A DNA stretch of 64,000 nt from a virus: the IMG/VR virus record IMGVR_UViG_3300044911_003339, positions 41,162 to 105,161 of that record. One strand, 5' to 3'. How positions within the stretch are numbered: position 1 is the stretch's first letter; each line of letters begins with the position of its first letter. The notes under the pieces are model-generated. The model was not told where the DNA came from. It saw nothing but the letters and a program-made list of their open reading frames with translations, and did no database searches. Shown in pieces: positions 35,207-44,300 of this stretch. A program made the position numbers and the translations under genes.

Positions 35207-36985
35207 GTGACCGCATCCACCGATAGAACGACGATCTCCGCCCCGAGCTTGCTCCAGGCGGAGACATCGCTTGTCGATGCTCGAATCGGCTTCCAGAACG
35301 GATTCGTGTTCGAGCTTTTCGACGCCGCTCCCGGTGCCGGAATCATCGCGACGCACGTGCTCGTCCTGAACCCGAGCGGCTACACCCTCGGCGAGCCGTT
35401 CCAGGCTGCGCTCACGCCGACCGAGGACAACTCGATCGTGGCCGAAGAGGTCGGCACGATCATGCGGGACATCACGCTGGAGGGCACCTTCGGCTTGGCG
35501 AAGAAGCGCGTGACCTCCTTCGACGGAGCGCAGGGAGGCGGAGCCGAACTCTCCGGCTCCGAGCACTTCATGAAGCTGCGGAATCTGTTCCGCGAGTACA
35601 GCCGCTTGAAGAAGGATCACACGCGCTCCGAGAACATCCGCATGCACTTCCACGCGCTGCGCGACGACGACCACTTCATCGTCGTCCCGAAGATGTTCGA
35701 GACGCCGCGCGACGCGAAGGGCAACCGCGTCCACTACGAATACAGAATCCAGTTGACCGTGGTCGGCACCGTGGATGGCTCGACGCTTCGCCCTCGCGCA
35801 GACGAGTCGGACTTCAGCGATGCGCTCCGCGACATCAACGAATCCTTCCACGACATGCGCGGTTACTTCTCCGACATCACCGCGTCGATCAGCAAGGCGC
35901 GCCGCTACGTCGGCACGATCAACACCGTGATGCGCCAGGGCGCGGTACTGATCAACTCGGTCGGCAACGTCGTGCGCGGAGCGAGCAGCTTCATCGAGGG
36001 CTCGATCCTCGGCTTCGTCTCGACCATCGAGGAGTACGAGCGCACGAGCCTTCGTCTCGCAGATTCCATCGTGGCCTTCCAGGTTGGCACCGACGACCTC
36101 TTCGGCGTCGAGCGCGCCATCCGAAGGCTGGAGGCCGCGGGCGACCGCATCGCGGCCTACCCGGAGAAGTTCGCGCCTCCGACGGGCTCGGGCGTGGCGG
36201 CTGCGTACGACGGCGAGCGCCGCCTCACGCAGCGAGACGTTCGAGAGCGCACGGCGGGCGCGAACGTCGGCTCTCGCACTCGTGTCGCGCTCGGCTCGGA
36301 ATCTCGCGCGGGGCTCGACCTCTCGGTCTACACCGGCCGCCTGACCGTGATGGTGACCCGCACGGACACGGTGGAAGGTCTCGCGGCCCGCTACGGTGTG
36401 GAGCCCGAGGCGATCATCATCATCAACGACCTGCGCCCTCCCTACATCGCGGAAGGTGGCGGGCCGGGCATCTTGGCTCCTGGCGACGAGATGCTGATTC
36501 CCGTCATCGGCGGAGCGGCGCTCACCGCGAGCCCCTCGAACGCGTTCTACCGCACGCCCGACGACCTGCTCTACGGCGTCGATTTCATGATCGACCCCAC
36601 GACGTTCGAGCGCGAGGGTCTGTTCGAGATCCAGATCGACGCCGCGCACGGAGCGACCGACGCATCGCTGATCCGCGGTGTTCAGAACGTCGTGCAAGGC
36701 ACGCGGATTACCATCGAGACCGAGCGCGGCTCGACGACGTTCTTGCCGCAGGTCGGCATCTTGCGGAACGTCGGGGTCCGGGGGACGCTCCAGCACATGT
36801 TGCTCGCCGCTCTCCGGCTTCGCGAGGCTGTTCTCTCCGACCCGCGCATCGAGCGGATCGCGAGTTCACGCATCGTGCTGGAGGCCGACGTGCTGACGCA
36901 GGAAATCACCCCCGTCGTTCGCGGTCGCACGGCTGCCCCCACGATCGCAATCCCGTTCGGCCGCGCGTCTGGCGGAGGAGCCTGA
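35207..36985 (+). CDS. Baseplate protein: LysM + gp25-like wedge fusion
   Basis: A 592-residue protein with a GTG start. The N-terminal half resembles gpN/gp53-type baseplate proteins (SEHFMKLRNLFREYSRLK, then YRIQLTVVGTVDG). Residues about 381-437 form a LysM domain (TDTVEGLAARYGVEPEAI, then ILAPGDEMLIPV). Residues about 455-570 match the gp25/IraD-like wedge fold (LYGVDFMIDPTTFEREG, RGVQNVVQGTRI, then LSDPRIERIASSRI). In T4 the LysM-like gp53 and gp25 are separate wedge proteins, so this is a fusion. It lies directly before gpJ. Confidence 0.75.
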   Translation: MTASTDRTTISAPSLLQAETSLVDARIGFQNGFVFELFDAAPGAGIIATHVLVLNPSGYTLGEPFQAALTPTEDNSIVAEEVGTIMRDITLEGTFGLAKKRVTSFDGAQGGGAELSGSEHFMKLRNLFREYSRLKKDHTRSENIRMHFHALRDDDHFIVVPKMFETPRDAKGNRVHYEYRIQLTVVGTVDGSTLRPRADESDFSDALRDINESFHDMRGYFSDITASISKARRYVGTINTVMRQGAVLINSVGNVVRGASSFIEGSILGFVSTIEEYERTSLRLADSIVAFQVGTDDLFGVERAIRRLEAAGDRIAAYPEKFAPPTGSGVAAAYDGERRLTQRDVRERTAGANVGSRTRVALGSESRAGLDLSVYTGRLTVMVTRTDTVEGLAARYGVEPEAIIIINDLRPPYIAEGGGPGILAPGDEMLIPVIGGAALTASPSNAFYRTPDDLLYGVDFMIDPTTFEREGLFEIQIDAAHGATDASLIRGVQNVVQGTRITIETERGSTTFLPQVGILRNVGVRGTLQHMLLAALRLREAVLSDPRIERIASSRIVLEADVLTQEITPVVRGRTAAPTIAIPFGRASGGGA

Positions 36986-36986
36986 G

Positions 36987-38387
36987 ATGCCGATCTTCTC
37001 GCTGCGAAATCGAGTCCAGATCATCCGCGACATGGTGGCCCGCGTCGTCGCGCGGAGTCCTCTCGCGGGACTCACGCGCAACTCGGTCGTCTACCACGTC
37101 CTCGCAGCAGCGAGCGCAGAGGACGCGGAGCAGTACCTCCAGCTTGCGCGCCTGCGCGCGCTCTTCTCGATCGACACCGCGACGGGCTCCGACCTCGACG
37201 AGCGCGCAGCGGAGATCCAGCCCGCGGTCGTCGCGCGCCGAAGCGCACTCTACGCGTCGGGGGTCGTCACCTTCTCGCGCCCCGGCACGATCGGCGCGAC
37301 TGCGGTCCCTGCGGGCTCCATCGTCGCGGCCACGGATGCACGTGGGCAGATCCGATTCCGCACGACGGCCGCGGCGACGATCCTCGCGGGCAACACGACC
37401 GTCTCTGGCGTGCCCGTGATCGCCATGGAGGCCGGCTCTCGGGGGAACGTGGACGCGGGCCAGATCGTCCGCTTCGTCACGCGCATCCCTGGCGTCACGG
37501 GCGTGACGAATCCTGCCTCGTTCACGACGGGCCGCGATCGCGAGAGCGACGAGGAGTTCCGCGCGCGGTTGAAGGCGTACACGCAGTCGCTCTCGCGGGG
37601 GACGGTCACCGCGCTCACGGGCTACGCGCTGAACGTGCTGCTCACGACGGGACAGCGCGTGCTCTTCGCGAAGGTGTTCGAGCCTGCGATTCCGAACGGC
37701 ACGGTGCGCCTCTACATCGACGACGGCACGGGCGCGGTCGAGAGCTACTCGTCAGCGTTCATCGGCACGCCCGACGTGTTCCTGCCCGCCGCAGTCGGCG
37801 GAGAGCGCGACGTGTTCACGACGCAGAAGCCGATCCGCGACGATGGCTCGTTCGTCTTCCGCATCAACGCAGTCGTCCAGACCCGCAACGTCGATTACAC
37901 GCTGAACGCGGCGACGGGGCAGATCACCCTCACGACGACGAGCTACCCCACAGGGCTCGCGCCCGCGGATGCCTGCGAGGCGGAGTACCGATTCTACACG
38001 GGCCTCATCGCGGCCACGCAGCGAGTCATCGACGGCGACCCGGCCTTCCCGACGCAGTTCCCCGGTGTGCGCGCGGCTGGCATCACGGTGTACGTGCTCC
38101 CGCCGCAGACGCTCCTTCAGAGCGTGACGGCGAACCTCTCGGTCGCCTCGGGCTTCGACGTGACGGTCGTGACGCAGCGCGTGCGCGACGCCATCCAGGA
38201 TTACATCAACACGCTGAACATCGGCGACGACGTGATCGTCGCGGAACTGATCCAGCGCATCATGGACGTGGACGGGATGTTCGATGTGGACCTCCAGTCG
38301 CTCACAGGCTCGGCGCCTCCTGCGAATCAGGTCGTCGGAGCGACGCAGGTCGCTCGAATCTTCTCGGTCAACATCACTCTGACGTGA
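36987..38387 (+). CDS. Baseplate J-like protein
   Basis: A 466-residue protein starting 1 base after the previous stop. It has the J-family build: N-terminal helices (YHVLAAASAEDAEQYLQ), a VPAGSIVAATDARGQIRFRT beta region, the REShxSDEEFRARLKAY-type helix (here DRESDEEFRARLKAYTQS, about residues 184-201) and a C-terminal alpha/beta domain. J-like proteins form the wedges that surround the hub and trigger sheath contraction. Strong match by order and motif. Confidence 0.85.
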   Translation: MPIFSLRNRVQIIRDMVARVVARSPLAGLTRNSVVYHVLAAASAEDAEQYLQLARLRALFSIDTATGSDLDERAAEIQPAVVARRSALYASGVVTFSRPGTIGATAVPAGSIVAATDARGQIRFRTTAAATILAGNTTVSGVPVIAMEAGSRGNVDAGQIVRFVTRIPGVTGVTNPASFTTGRDRESDEEFRARLKAYTQSLSRGTVTALTGYALNVLLTTGQRVLFAKVFEPAIPNGTVRLYIDDGTGAVESYSSAFIGTPDVFLPAAVGGERDVFTTQKPIRDDGSFVFRINAVVQTRNVDYTLNAATGQITLTTTSYPTGLAPADACEAEYRFYTGLIAATQRVIDGDPAFPTQFPGVRAAGITVYVLPPQTLLQSVTANLSVASGFDVTVVTQRVRDAIQDYINTLNIGDDVIVAELIQRIMDVDGMFDVDLQSLTGSAPPANQVVGATQVARIFSVNITLT

Positions 38388-38396
38388 GGCTCGCAC

Positions 38397-39743
38397 ATGG
38401 CAGCGAAGATCGTGATGGACGATGGTGGCGGGCCGGTTACCGGCTCGATCGAGGTGCCCGCGAGCACGCTCGTCACGCTGTCCAACCTCAACGACACGGG
38501 CGTCGCCGCCTGGGCATGGACGCTGCGCGACAAGCCCGCGGGCTCGGCCGCAACGCTCTCGGCGTCGAACGTCGCCTCTCCAACGATCACGCCCGACATC
38601 GAGGGTGAGTACCTGATCGAACTGATCACGTACCGCGACGCCGCGATGACGGTGTTCGACGGCTCTGACACTCAGGTCGTGGGAATCCGCTACGCAGGAC
38701 CCTACGCGTGGCTCCTGCCTGCCGCGGGGCAGACGAACCAACGCGACTCCGGCAAGGGCTGGAAGGTCGAACTGAACGCGATTCTGACCCAGATCCGCTC
38801 GGCACTCGCCGCTGTGGTCTCGGGCATCAACCAACTCACGGGAGACGCGACTGCGGGGCCGGGCTCGGGCTCTCAGGCGGTCACGGTGGTGCAGGCGCGA
38901 GGTCTGCGCGAGACCGGAGGACCGACAACGCTCACGATGGGCGCAGTCGCCGATGGTGAGTACCTCCTCCGTTCCGGCAACACGATCGTTGGCGGATCTG
39001 GCGGATCTGGCGGCGGTAGCACGGTGCTCTACGACATGCCGATCAGCGTCGGTTCCGTCGGTACCCCGTACTACTACCGATGGTCTGGCGACACGGGCAC
39101 ACCCGTGCCTACGTCGGTCGCCACGTCGATCGAAGCATGGGAGTGCTACCCCCGCTTCAACGCGCTTCGCTTGTCGGCCTCAGGACTCTCGTTGGGTGGG
39201 GTCGTCTGGCCAATCAACCATGGAATCGTGCTCCCGGAGCAGTATCTCCTGGAGGTGACTTTCTCGGGAATGGACTCGATGCTCGGCTCTAACAAGGCCG
39301 TTGTGTTTCCGTTCTGCGAGTTGTTCCTGGACGGAGCAAACCGCACGGTGCGGGGCTTGTCGGTCGAGTTCTATCGGTACCAAGGTCAAGCCGAGCCGCG
39401 CCCGGTCGATGTCGCACTTGGCCCGTACTCCCGTGTGTCTGGCAGCACGCTCGGGCCCGTTCAGGGATACGGCTCCACACCAGATTTCCCAGCGGGGGAG
39501 AACGTTGTCACGTTCCTCGTACGGCGCAGGCTGCCCAACTTGGGCACCACTGCGGAGTGGTCGATGCGGAGTCAGTACCTCGGCACTGATACCCCGATGA
39601 CGAACTACTTCATTTCAGGAGAAGCGGATGCACATGCGCCGTTCGACGCCCAGGCTATGACAGAAATCGCCATTGGCGTCTTCGGTGGCTCTGGCGACAT
39701 GGATGTGGACATCGCTCGGCTCCGCATTCTCTCGGTTCCGTGA
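38397..39743 (+). CDS. Tail fibre / receptor-binding candidate
   Basis: A 448-residue protein after gpJ. Residues 5-100 look like a PKD/Ig-type domain (SIEVPASTLVTLSNL, then WAWTLRDKPAGS). A spacer contains RDSGKGWKVELNAILTQIRSAL and an APPTT-like GPTTLTMGAVADGEYLLR base motif, then a Gly/Ser linker (GGSGGSGGGS near residues 198-208). The C-terminal 240 residues form a Tyr/Phe/Trp-rich beta domain. From about base 39060 codon use shifts toward A/T-ending codons, suggesting an exchanged receptor-binding tip. A 60-base gap follows with a possible 14-codon ORF. Confidence 0.65.
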   Translation: MAAKIVMDDGGGPVTGSIEVPASTLVTLSNLNDTGVAAWAWTLRDKPAGSAATLSASNVASPTITPDIEGEYLIELITYRDAAMTVFDGSDTQVVGIRYAGPYAWLLPAAGQTNQRDSGKGWKVELNAILTQIRSALAAVVSGINQLTGDATAGPGSGSQAVTVVQARGLRETGGPTTLTMGAVADGEYLLRSGNTIVGGSGGSGGGSTVLYDMPISVGSVGTPYYYRWSGDTGTPVPTSVATSIEAWECYPRFNALRLSASGLSLGGVVWPINHGIVLPEQYLLEVTFSGMDSMLGSNKAVVFPFCELFLDGANRTVRGLSVEFYRYQGQAEPRPVDVALGPYSRVSGSTLGPVQGYGSTPDFPAGENVVTFLVRRRLPNLGTTAEWSMRSQYLGTDTPMTNYFISGEADAHAPFDAQAMTEIAIGVFGGSGDMDVDIARLRILSVP

Positions 39744-39761
39744 TGTGTGGGCGAGGAATCA

Positions 39762-39806
39762 ATGACAGCGAAGACCACCAACCTACTCGCTGAGAGGCCG
39801 ACGTGA
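39762..39806 (+). CDS. Possible 14-codon leader ORF
   Basis: ATG with upstream GAGGAATCA opens a frame of 14 codons (MTAKTTNLLAERPT) whose TGA overlaps the GTG start of the next gene. The overlap is the same GTGA type used between real genes here, so it may couple translation. It is too short to judge as a real peptide. Confidence 0.25.
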   Translation: MTAKTTNLLAERPT

Positions 39807-40279
39807 CTTGGGGACTCGGCACATTCGGAATCTCGCCGTGGGGCACGGGCATCACCGCGCCCCCTCCGGGGCTCGCTGCCGTGTCGAGTCCTCACGGTGC
39901 GGGTCCTCTCGGCGGCTCGCTGGTCGAGGTGCGCGGCGGCACCGTCATCACGATCGCAGGGACCGACTTCTTCTCTCCCGTGCTCATCGAGGTGTTGGAG
40001 GGCGCGGGTGCTCCCTTCAACGTAGTCGGCACGTGCTTCGTGTGGGATTACGAGTTCGACCTGAAGAACAACCTGATCTACGCAGGCACCCCAGCGCTTC
40101 CGGCCGGCCTCTACTCGCTGCGTGTCACGACCGACGGAGGCCCGAGTCCCGTGCTCCTCGATTGCCTGGAGTACGTGCCGTTCTCGGAGGAGATGAAGGT
40201 GCAGCGCGCTCGCCGCGGCTTCGCCCCGGTGTGGAAGACGGGACCTCGCGTGCTCGTCACGAACGAGGACGGAGGCTGA
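39803..40279 (+). CDS. Hypothetical baseplate/fibre protein with IPT-like domain
   Basis: A 158-residue protein with a GTG start. The N-terminus is Gly/Trp/Pro-rich (TWGLGTFGISPWGTGITAPP), a pattern of small phage baseplate proteins. Residues about 40-128 have an IPT/TIG-like beta-sandwich pattern (GGTVITIAGTDFFSPVLIEV, then AGLYSLRVTTDGGPS). It lies between the fibre gene and the gpI-like gene and probably helps attach fibres to the baseplate. Confidence 0.6.
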   Translation: MTWGLGTFGISPWGTGITAPPPGLAAVSSPHGAGPLGGSLVEVRGGTVITIAGTDFFSPVLIEVLEGAGAPFNVVGTCFVWDYEFDLKNNLIYAGTPALPAGLYSLRVTTDGGPSPVLLDCLEYVPFSEEMKVQRARRGFAPVWKTGPRVLVTNEDGG

Positions 40280-40280
40280 C

Positions 40281-41267
40281 GTGGGACTACTTCAGGCGAT
40301 TCTCGACGCCATCCAGGGCGAGGACGAGCGCATCGGCGGTCAGAAGCTCACGCGTCTGACCGCGACGCTCTCCGAGACCGAGGTCGCCACGATGAGCGTG
40401 GACACGACGTACGGCTTCGGGGAGTACGACGACGGCACGGGCAACGGTCGCGTGCTCGTGGGCGGAGAGGTCATCACGTTCACAGGTCGCACGCCGACGA
40501 CCTTCACAGGGCTCACGCGCGGCGTCGGAGCCTCCCGCGTGAGGCAGCACGTTCCCACGTCGCTCGTCTACGATCTCTCGCAGAACACGAGCGCGATCGA
40601 TCACGTGAGGCGCGGGCTGTTCGTCAACTTCGCCATCGGCGAAGACCTCGACGTGATCGCGCGGAATCTCGGGCTGCCGAAGTGCCCCGGTCTCTCGGAG
40701 GCGCAGTGGCGCGCCGTGATCAAGGCGACTGCCTACCTCGCGAAGCAGCCCCTCGACGCCTTCAGGCAAGCGCTGACGGCGCTGCTCGGCGCAGGCAACT
40801 TCTCGATCCGAGAGGGCATCACGGACCCGTGGAAGGTCTTCGTCTCGATCGCGATCGTGCTCGCCACGTCGCTGCGCGGTCGTTTCGTGTTGAACGGAGG
40901 CACGCTCGCGACGGCCGACGGTGCCGGTGCGACGGTGACGGTGCCCTACGACGTGAATCACGTCATCGGCGTGTACCTCGACACGCCGCTCGCGCGTCGC
41001 GGTGAGCGCTCGGGCCTCACGAACTACTTCCTGCCCGGAGGCTCCTTCCTCGGGCCGGTCATCACGCTGGGCACGGCCACGGCACCGTCTGCGGCGGTCA
41101 TCGTCGATTACGGCGCGCACGAAGCCCACTACCTCGCACCGAACGAGACCACGCTCGACGACGCCGATTACTACGCCTATCTCGCGGACCCGCTCTTGAC
41201 CGCTCGCTGCTTGGTGGATCACATCCGAGCAGCGGGCATCAAGGTCGAAGTCACCGCGATGCTCTGA
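40281..41267 (+). CDS. Baseplate/tail protein (gpI-like position)
   Basis: A 328-residue protein with a GTG start 1 base after the previous stop. An N-terminal beta section (FGEYDDGTGNGRVLVGGEVI) is followed by LFVNFAIGEDLDVIARNLGLP (residues about 114-134) and a helical region, a recurring pattern in wedge-associated baseplate proteins next to gpJ. The C-terminal half is beta-rich. In Mu-like order this is the gpI slot, between J and the fibre. I infer a role linking baseplate and tailspike. Confidence 0.55.
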   Translation: MGLLQAILDAIQGEDERIGGQKLTRLTATLSETEVATMSVDTTYGFGEYDDGTGNGRVLVGGEVITFTGRTPTTFTGLTRGVGASRVRQHVPTSLVYDLSQNTSAIDHVRRGLFVNFAIGEDLDVIARNLGLPKCPGLSEAQWRAVIKATAYLAKQPLDAFRQALTALLGAGNFSIREGITDPWKVFVSIAIVLATSLRGRFVLNGGTLATADGAGATVTVPYDVNHVIGVYLDTPLARRGERSGLTNYFLPGGSFLGPVITLGTATAPSAAVIVDYGAHEAHYLAPNETTLDDADYYAYLADPLLTARCLVDHIRAAGIKVEVTAML

Positions 41268-41276
41268 GGAGACGCC

Positions 41277-43919
41277 ATGAGAATCGTTCAGTGGACCGCG
41301 CAGGAGCGAGTCGATCAGCCCGACATCACGGCGATGTCGTTCCTCGTGCTCGGGGAGTTCCGTCGCCTTGCGCGTTCGGTGCTGCTCGGAGAGAGCGCGC
41401 TGAAGGTGATTCGAGGCTTCGCGGTCGAGGCCGCGGCCCCGCCCGACACGACGGTCATCGTGAAGCTCGACCCCGGAGGCGGAAATCCCCTGTCGGCGGC
41501 GCTCGGCGCAGAGGACACGGGCTTCACTGATCACGGCGCGCTCATCGGCGATCGCGACTCCAACGGCGCATCGAGCCTGGAGGGCAACGCGCAGCAGATC
41601 ATCGACTTCACCGGACAGCCGGTCGGCGTCTACACGATCGAGATGACGTTCCAGTACGCCTCGGGTGCGAACGACAACCGCGCGTTCTGGAATCCTGGCA
41701 CGAACACGGAGAGCATCGCCGCGACCGACACGCGCTTCCTCCCGACGTGGACCACGCAGATCGTCGCAGCCCCCACGGGAGGTGCGTGGATCCCTCTCGC
41801 CACGGTCAACTGGGGCGGCGGCGTCATCGTGAGCGGCGACATCACGGACGCGCGCACGTTCGCGTTCGAGGGGACCCGACCATTCCGGCAGACGACGCAG
41901 ACCGGCACGGGCGGCGTGCCGGACTTCTCGCGCTCGACCTCGCGAGGGTCCGTCACGGTCGAGCGCAACGGCGTCTACACCGCGCTCCGCGCGCTCGCGC
42001 GTCAGGTGCAGGACATCAAGGGGCCTGCGACCGATGGGCAGTGGGACTGGTTCTCCTACGTCGCGAAGCCCTTCGATCCGGGAGGCGTGCTCACGGCGGG
42101 GCTCACGAAGAATCTTCGCTCCATCGACACCGTGACCTACACCGTCGGCGACGGCACGACGACGTTCGGCGACTTCAACGGCGCGACGGGCCTCAACGCG
42201 TGTCTTGCTCACCTCGACGCGATGGCCGCCGCGAACGTGCCCGAGCGTGTCGAGATCGTGCTCCACGGCGGAGTCACCTACACGCTGACGGGCTCGAAGA
42301 ACATCGCGGGAGGTCTCGGCAATCCGCTCACGATCATCATCCGCGCAGGGCAGACTCTCGCGCAGGCGAACACGGGCACGTACGGCAGGCCCCGCGTGGA
42401 GATCGACGGTGCGTCGCTCGCGGTCTCCTCGTACGCGCTCGCGGTTTCTGGCAGCGGGCTCGGCTCGCTCACGCTGCGCGACATCGACGTGACCTGGACG
42501 GGCACCACGGCGGGCGGGCGAGGCGCGTTTGCGACCACGGGCGCTCTCATCGTCGAGCGATGCAGTCTGCTCTCAGGCACGACGCCCGCCGTGGACGCGG
42601 GCTACACGCTCTCGTCGGCGAACGCGCGTCGCAGCGCTGTGAGGCACTCGACCATCGTGGGTCGTGTGCAGTTCTACGACGACGATGCCTCGGGCTCTCC
42701 TCCGGTCGAGGGTGAGTGCGGCGTGATCGAGCACTGCCGAATCGACTCCGCGCAGGTCGTGCTCCACGCAGACGCGGCCGGCGCTCCGGGCCGAGACATG
42801 GTGAACGGATTCGCGATCCGCAACACGTTCCTCCAGGGGCGCGGCACGGCGATCTACAACTCCTCGCTCGCGGTCATCGACGCGCGAAGCGCGCGCAAGC
42901 TGCGCGTCTCCGACTGCACCATCAACTACGGCACGAACGAGAACGCGATCGACGGGCGCACCTACAGCACCGTCACGCCGTTCGACTGGTGCATCGAGCG
43001 CTGCCGCTTCGACGACGGAGCGACGAACGGCGCAGCCCACGCTTCCGGTGCTGGAGGCTCGGGCGCGGCTGGTACGGGCTGGGCGATCTCGGTCAGCGCG
43101 GGCGCGATGATCACGCTGCGGGGCAACCGCTACGCCGTGACGAACTCGGTCGATGCCGGCTGCGTGCGGCTCTCCGACGTTCAGGGATTCGAGATCGACG
43201 GTGCTCAGCACCTCTTCTGCGGGCACGCCTCGGGCGGTGCGGACCAGTTCGACGGCTACCTGCTCACTGGCACGGGCAACGGCTGCTTCCTCGGCTCGAT
43301 GCGCGGAATCAACTTCTCCGACTGGAGCACGGGCGTCACGCGCGTGATCGCGATCAACCTCGACTTCGTGTCACGCCTCGACATCGAGGCGAGCGTGCTG
43401 CTCGGGCAGGAGACCGCGTTCGGCGCAGCCCTCGTGCCTGCTGCCGGCTTCGGCGCGATGCGCGTGGATCAGATCCAGGACGTGTCGGTGCGCGGCTGTC
43501 TGTTCGAGAAGTGGGCGAACGCGACTGCGAACTCTCGGACGATCTTCTTCACGTCGAACCTTCAGTCGTTCACCGCGAGCGAGTGCAGCTTCCTCGACTG
43601 CGGCGGCTTCTCGGTCATCCGCTCCGCAGGCTCTCCGGTCGCCGTGACGCTGGACGACTGCAAGCACTACACGGGCGATGGCGCGAACGAGGATTTCGCG
43701 GACCTGCGCTCGTGCATCGCGCCTCGCGTGACGAACTGCAAGGGCACGGTCACGGCGGGCGGACCGAACACGTTCGTGTCGTTCAACACCGCCAACTTCC
43801 TCTTCATGGGGAATCAGTGCCCGAACGGCGACTTCAACATGAACGGCGCAGCGGTCGCGGGCCGCGGCTTCAACGAAGCCGGGCAGGATCTCAACCTCGT
43901 CAACGCGTACACGCCCTGA
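41277..43919 (+). CDS. Tailspike with parallel beta-helix
   Basis: An 880-residue protein. Residues 1-270 form an attachment region (GVYTIEMTFQYASGANDNRAF, then WIPLATVNWGGGVIVSG) like N-terminal domains of large virion fibres. From about 290 to 870 the sequence has the repeating short strands, Asn ladders and small residues of a right-handed beta-helix (IVERCSLLSGT, LRVSDCTINYGTN, ITLRGNRYAVTN, FTASECSFLDCGG). Such spikes bind and often cleave surface polysaccharide. Many Cys residues occur, unusual for a spike. No catalytic residues can be named from sequence alone. Confidence 0.75.
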   Translation: MRIVQWTAQERVDQPDITAMSFLVLGEFRRLARSVLLGESALKVIRGFAVEAAAPPDTTVIVKLDPGGGNPLSAALGAEDTGFTDHGALIGDRDSNGASSLEGNAQQIIDFTGQPVGVYTIEMTFQYASGANDNRAFWNPGTNTESIAATDTRFLPTWTTQIVAAPTGGAWIPLATVNWGGGVIVSGDITDARTFAFEGTRPFRQTTQTGTGGVPDFSRSTSRGSVTVERNGVYTALRALARQVQDIKGPATDGQWDWFSYVAKPFDPGGVLTAGLTKNLRSIDTVTYTVGDGTTTFGDFNGATGLNACLAHLDAMAAANVPERVEIVLHGGVTYTLTGSKNIAGGLGNPLTIIIRAGQTLAQANTGTYGRPRVEIDGASLAVSSYALAVSGSGLGSLTLRDIDVTWTGTTAGGRGAFATTGALIVERCSLLSGTTPAVDAGYTLSSANARRSAVRHSTIVGRVQFYDDDASGSPPVEGECGVIEHCRIDSAQVVLHADAAGAPGRDMVNGFAIRNTFLQGRGTAIYNSSLAVIDARSARKLRVSDCTINYGTNENAIDGRTYSTVTPFDWCIERCRFDDGATNGAAHASGAGGSGAAGTGWAISVSAGAMITLRGNRYAVTNSVDAGCVRLSDVQGFEIDGAQHLFCGHASGGADQFDGYLLTGTGNGCFLGSMRGINFSDWSTGVTRVIAINLDFVSRLDIEASVLLGQETAFGAALVPAAGFGAMRVDQIQDVSVRGCLFEKWANATANSRTIFFTSNLQSFTASECSFLDCGGFSVIRSAGSPVAVTLDDCKHYTGDGANEDFADLRSCIAPRVTNCKGTVTAGGPNTFVSFNTANFLFMGNQCPNGDFNMNGAAVAGRGFNEAGQDLNLVNAYTP

Positions 43920-43931
43920 GTGGAGGCCGTC

Positions 43932-44297
43932 ATGGGAATCTGGTCTGAGTTGCTCTGGAACCCGATCATCGTCGTCATCGCGTTCGTCATCGGCACGCTC
44001 GGCGAGATCGCGAAGCGAGCCGTCAAGGCGAAGGCCGGCGACAAGGGGTGGCGAGGCGTCTACTACGTCACGCTCCCCGCGCATCCTGTGCTCGTCGGCG
44101 CGCTCGTGGGCCTGATCCCGTGGCTCCCGATCCCCGAGGCGCTCACGAAGGAGGGATTCGAGTTCGCGGGTCGCCTCGCGACGGGTCTCCTGGGAGGCAT
44201 CCTCTGCAAGATCGGCTACGACATCCTCGTCTCGACCGCGAAGCGCATGCTCGGTCAGGGCGCGGCGCGCGAGAGCAATCCTCCCGACGGAAGGTGA
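43932..44297 (+). CDS. Holin-like membrane protein
   Basis: A 121-residue protein. I choose the ATG at 43932 because GTGGAGG lies 5 bases upstream; an earlier GTG at 43920 overlaps the tailspike stop. Three hydrophobic segments are visible: residues about 7-26 (LLWNPIIVVIAFVIGTLGEI), 45-64 (PAHPVLVGALVGLIPWLP) and 77-98. The C-terminus is short and charged. Size, topology and position as first gene of a lysis-type cassette support a holin, but no family signature is visible. Confidence 0.6.
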   Translation: MGIWSELLWNPIIVVIAFVIGTLGEIAKRAVKAKAGDKGWRGVYYVTLPAHPVLVGALVGLIPWLPIPEALTKEGFEFAGRLATGLLGGILCKIGYDILVSTAKRMLGQGAARESNPPDGR

Positions 44298-44300
44298 CCC

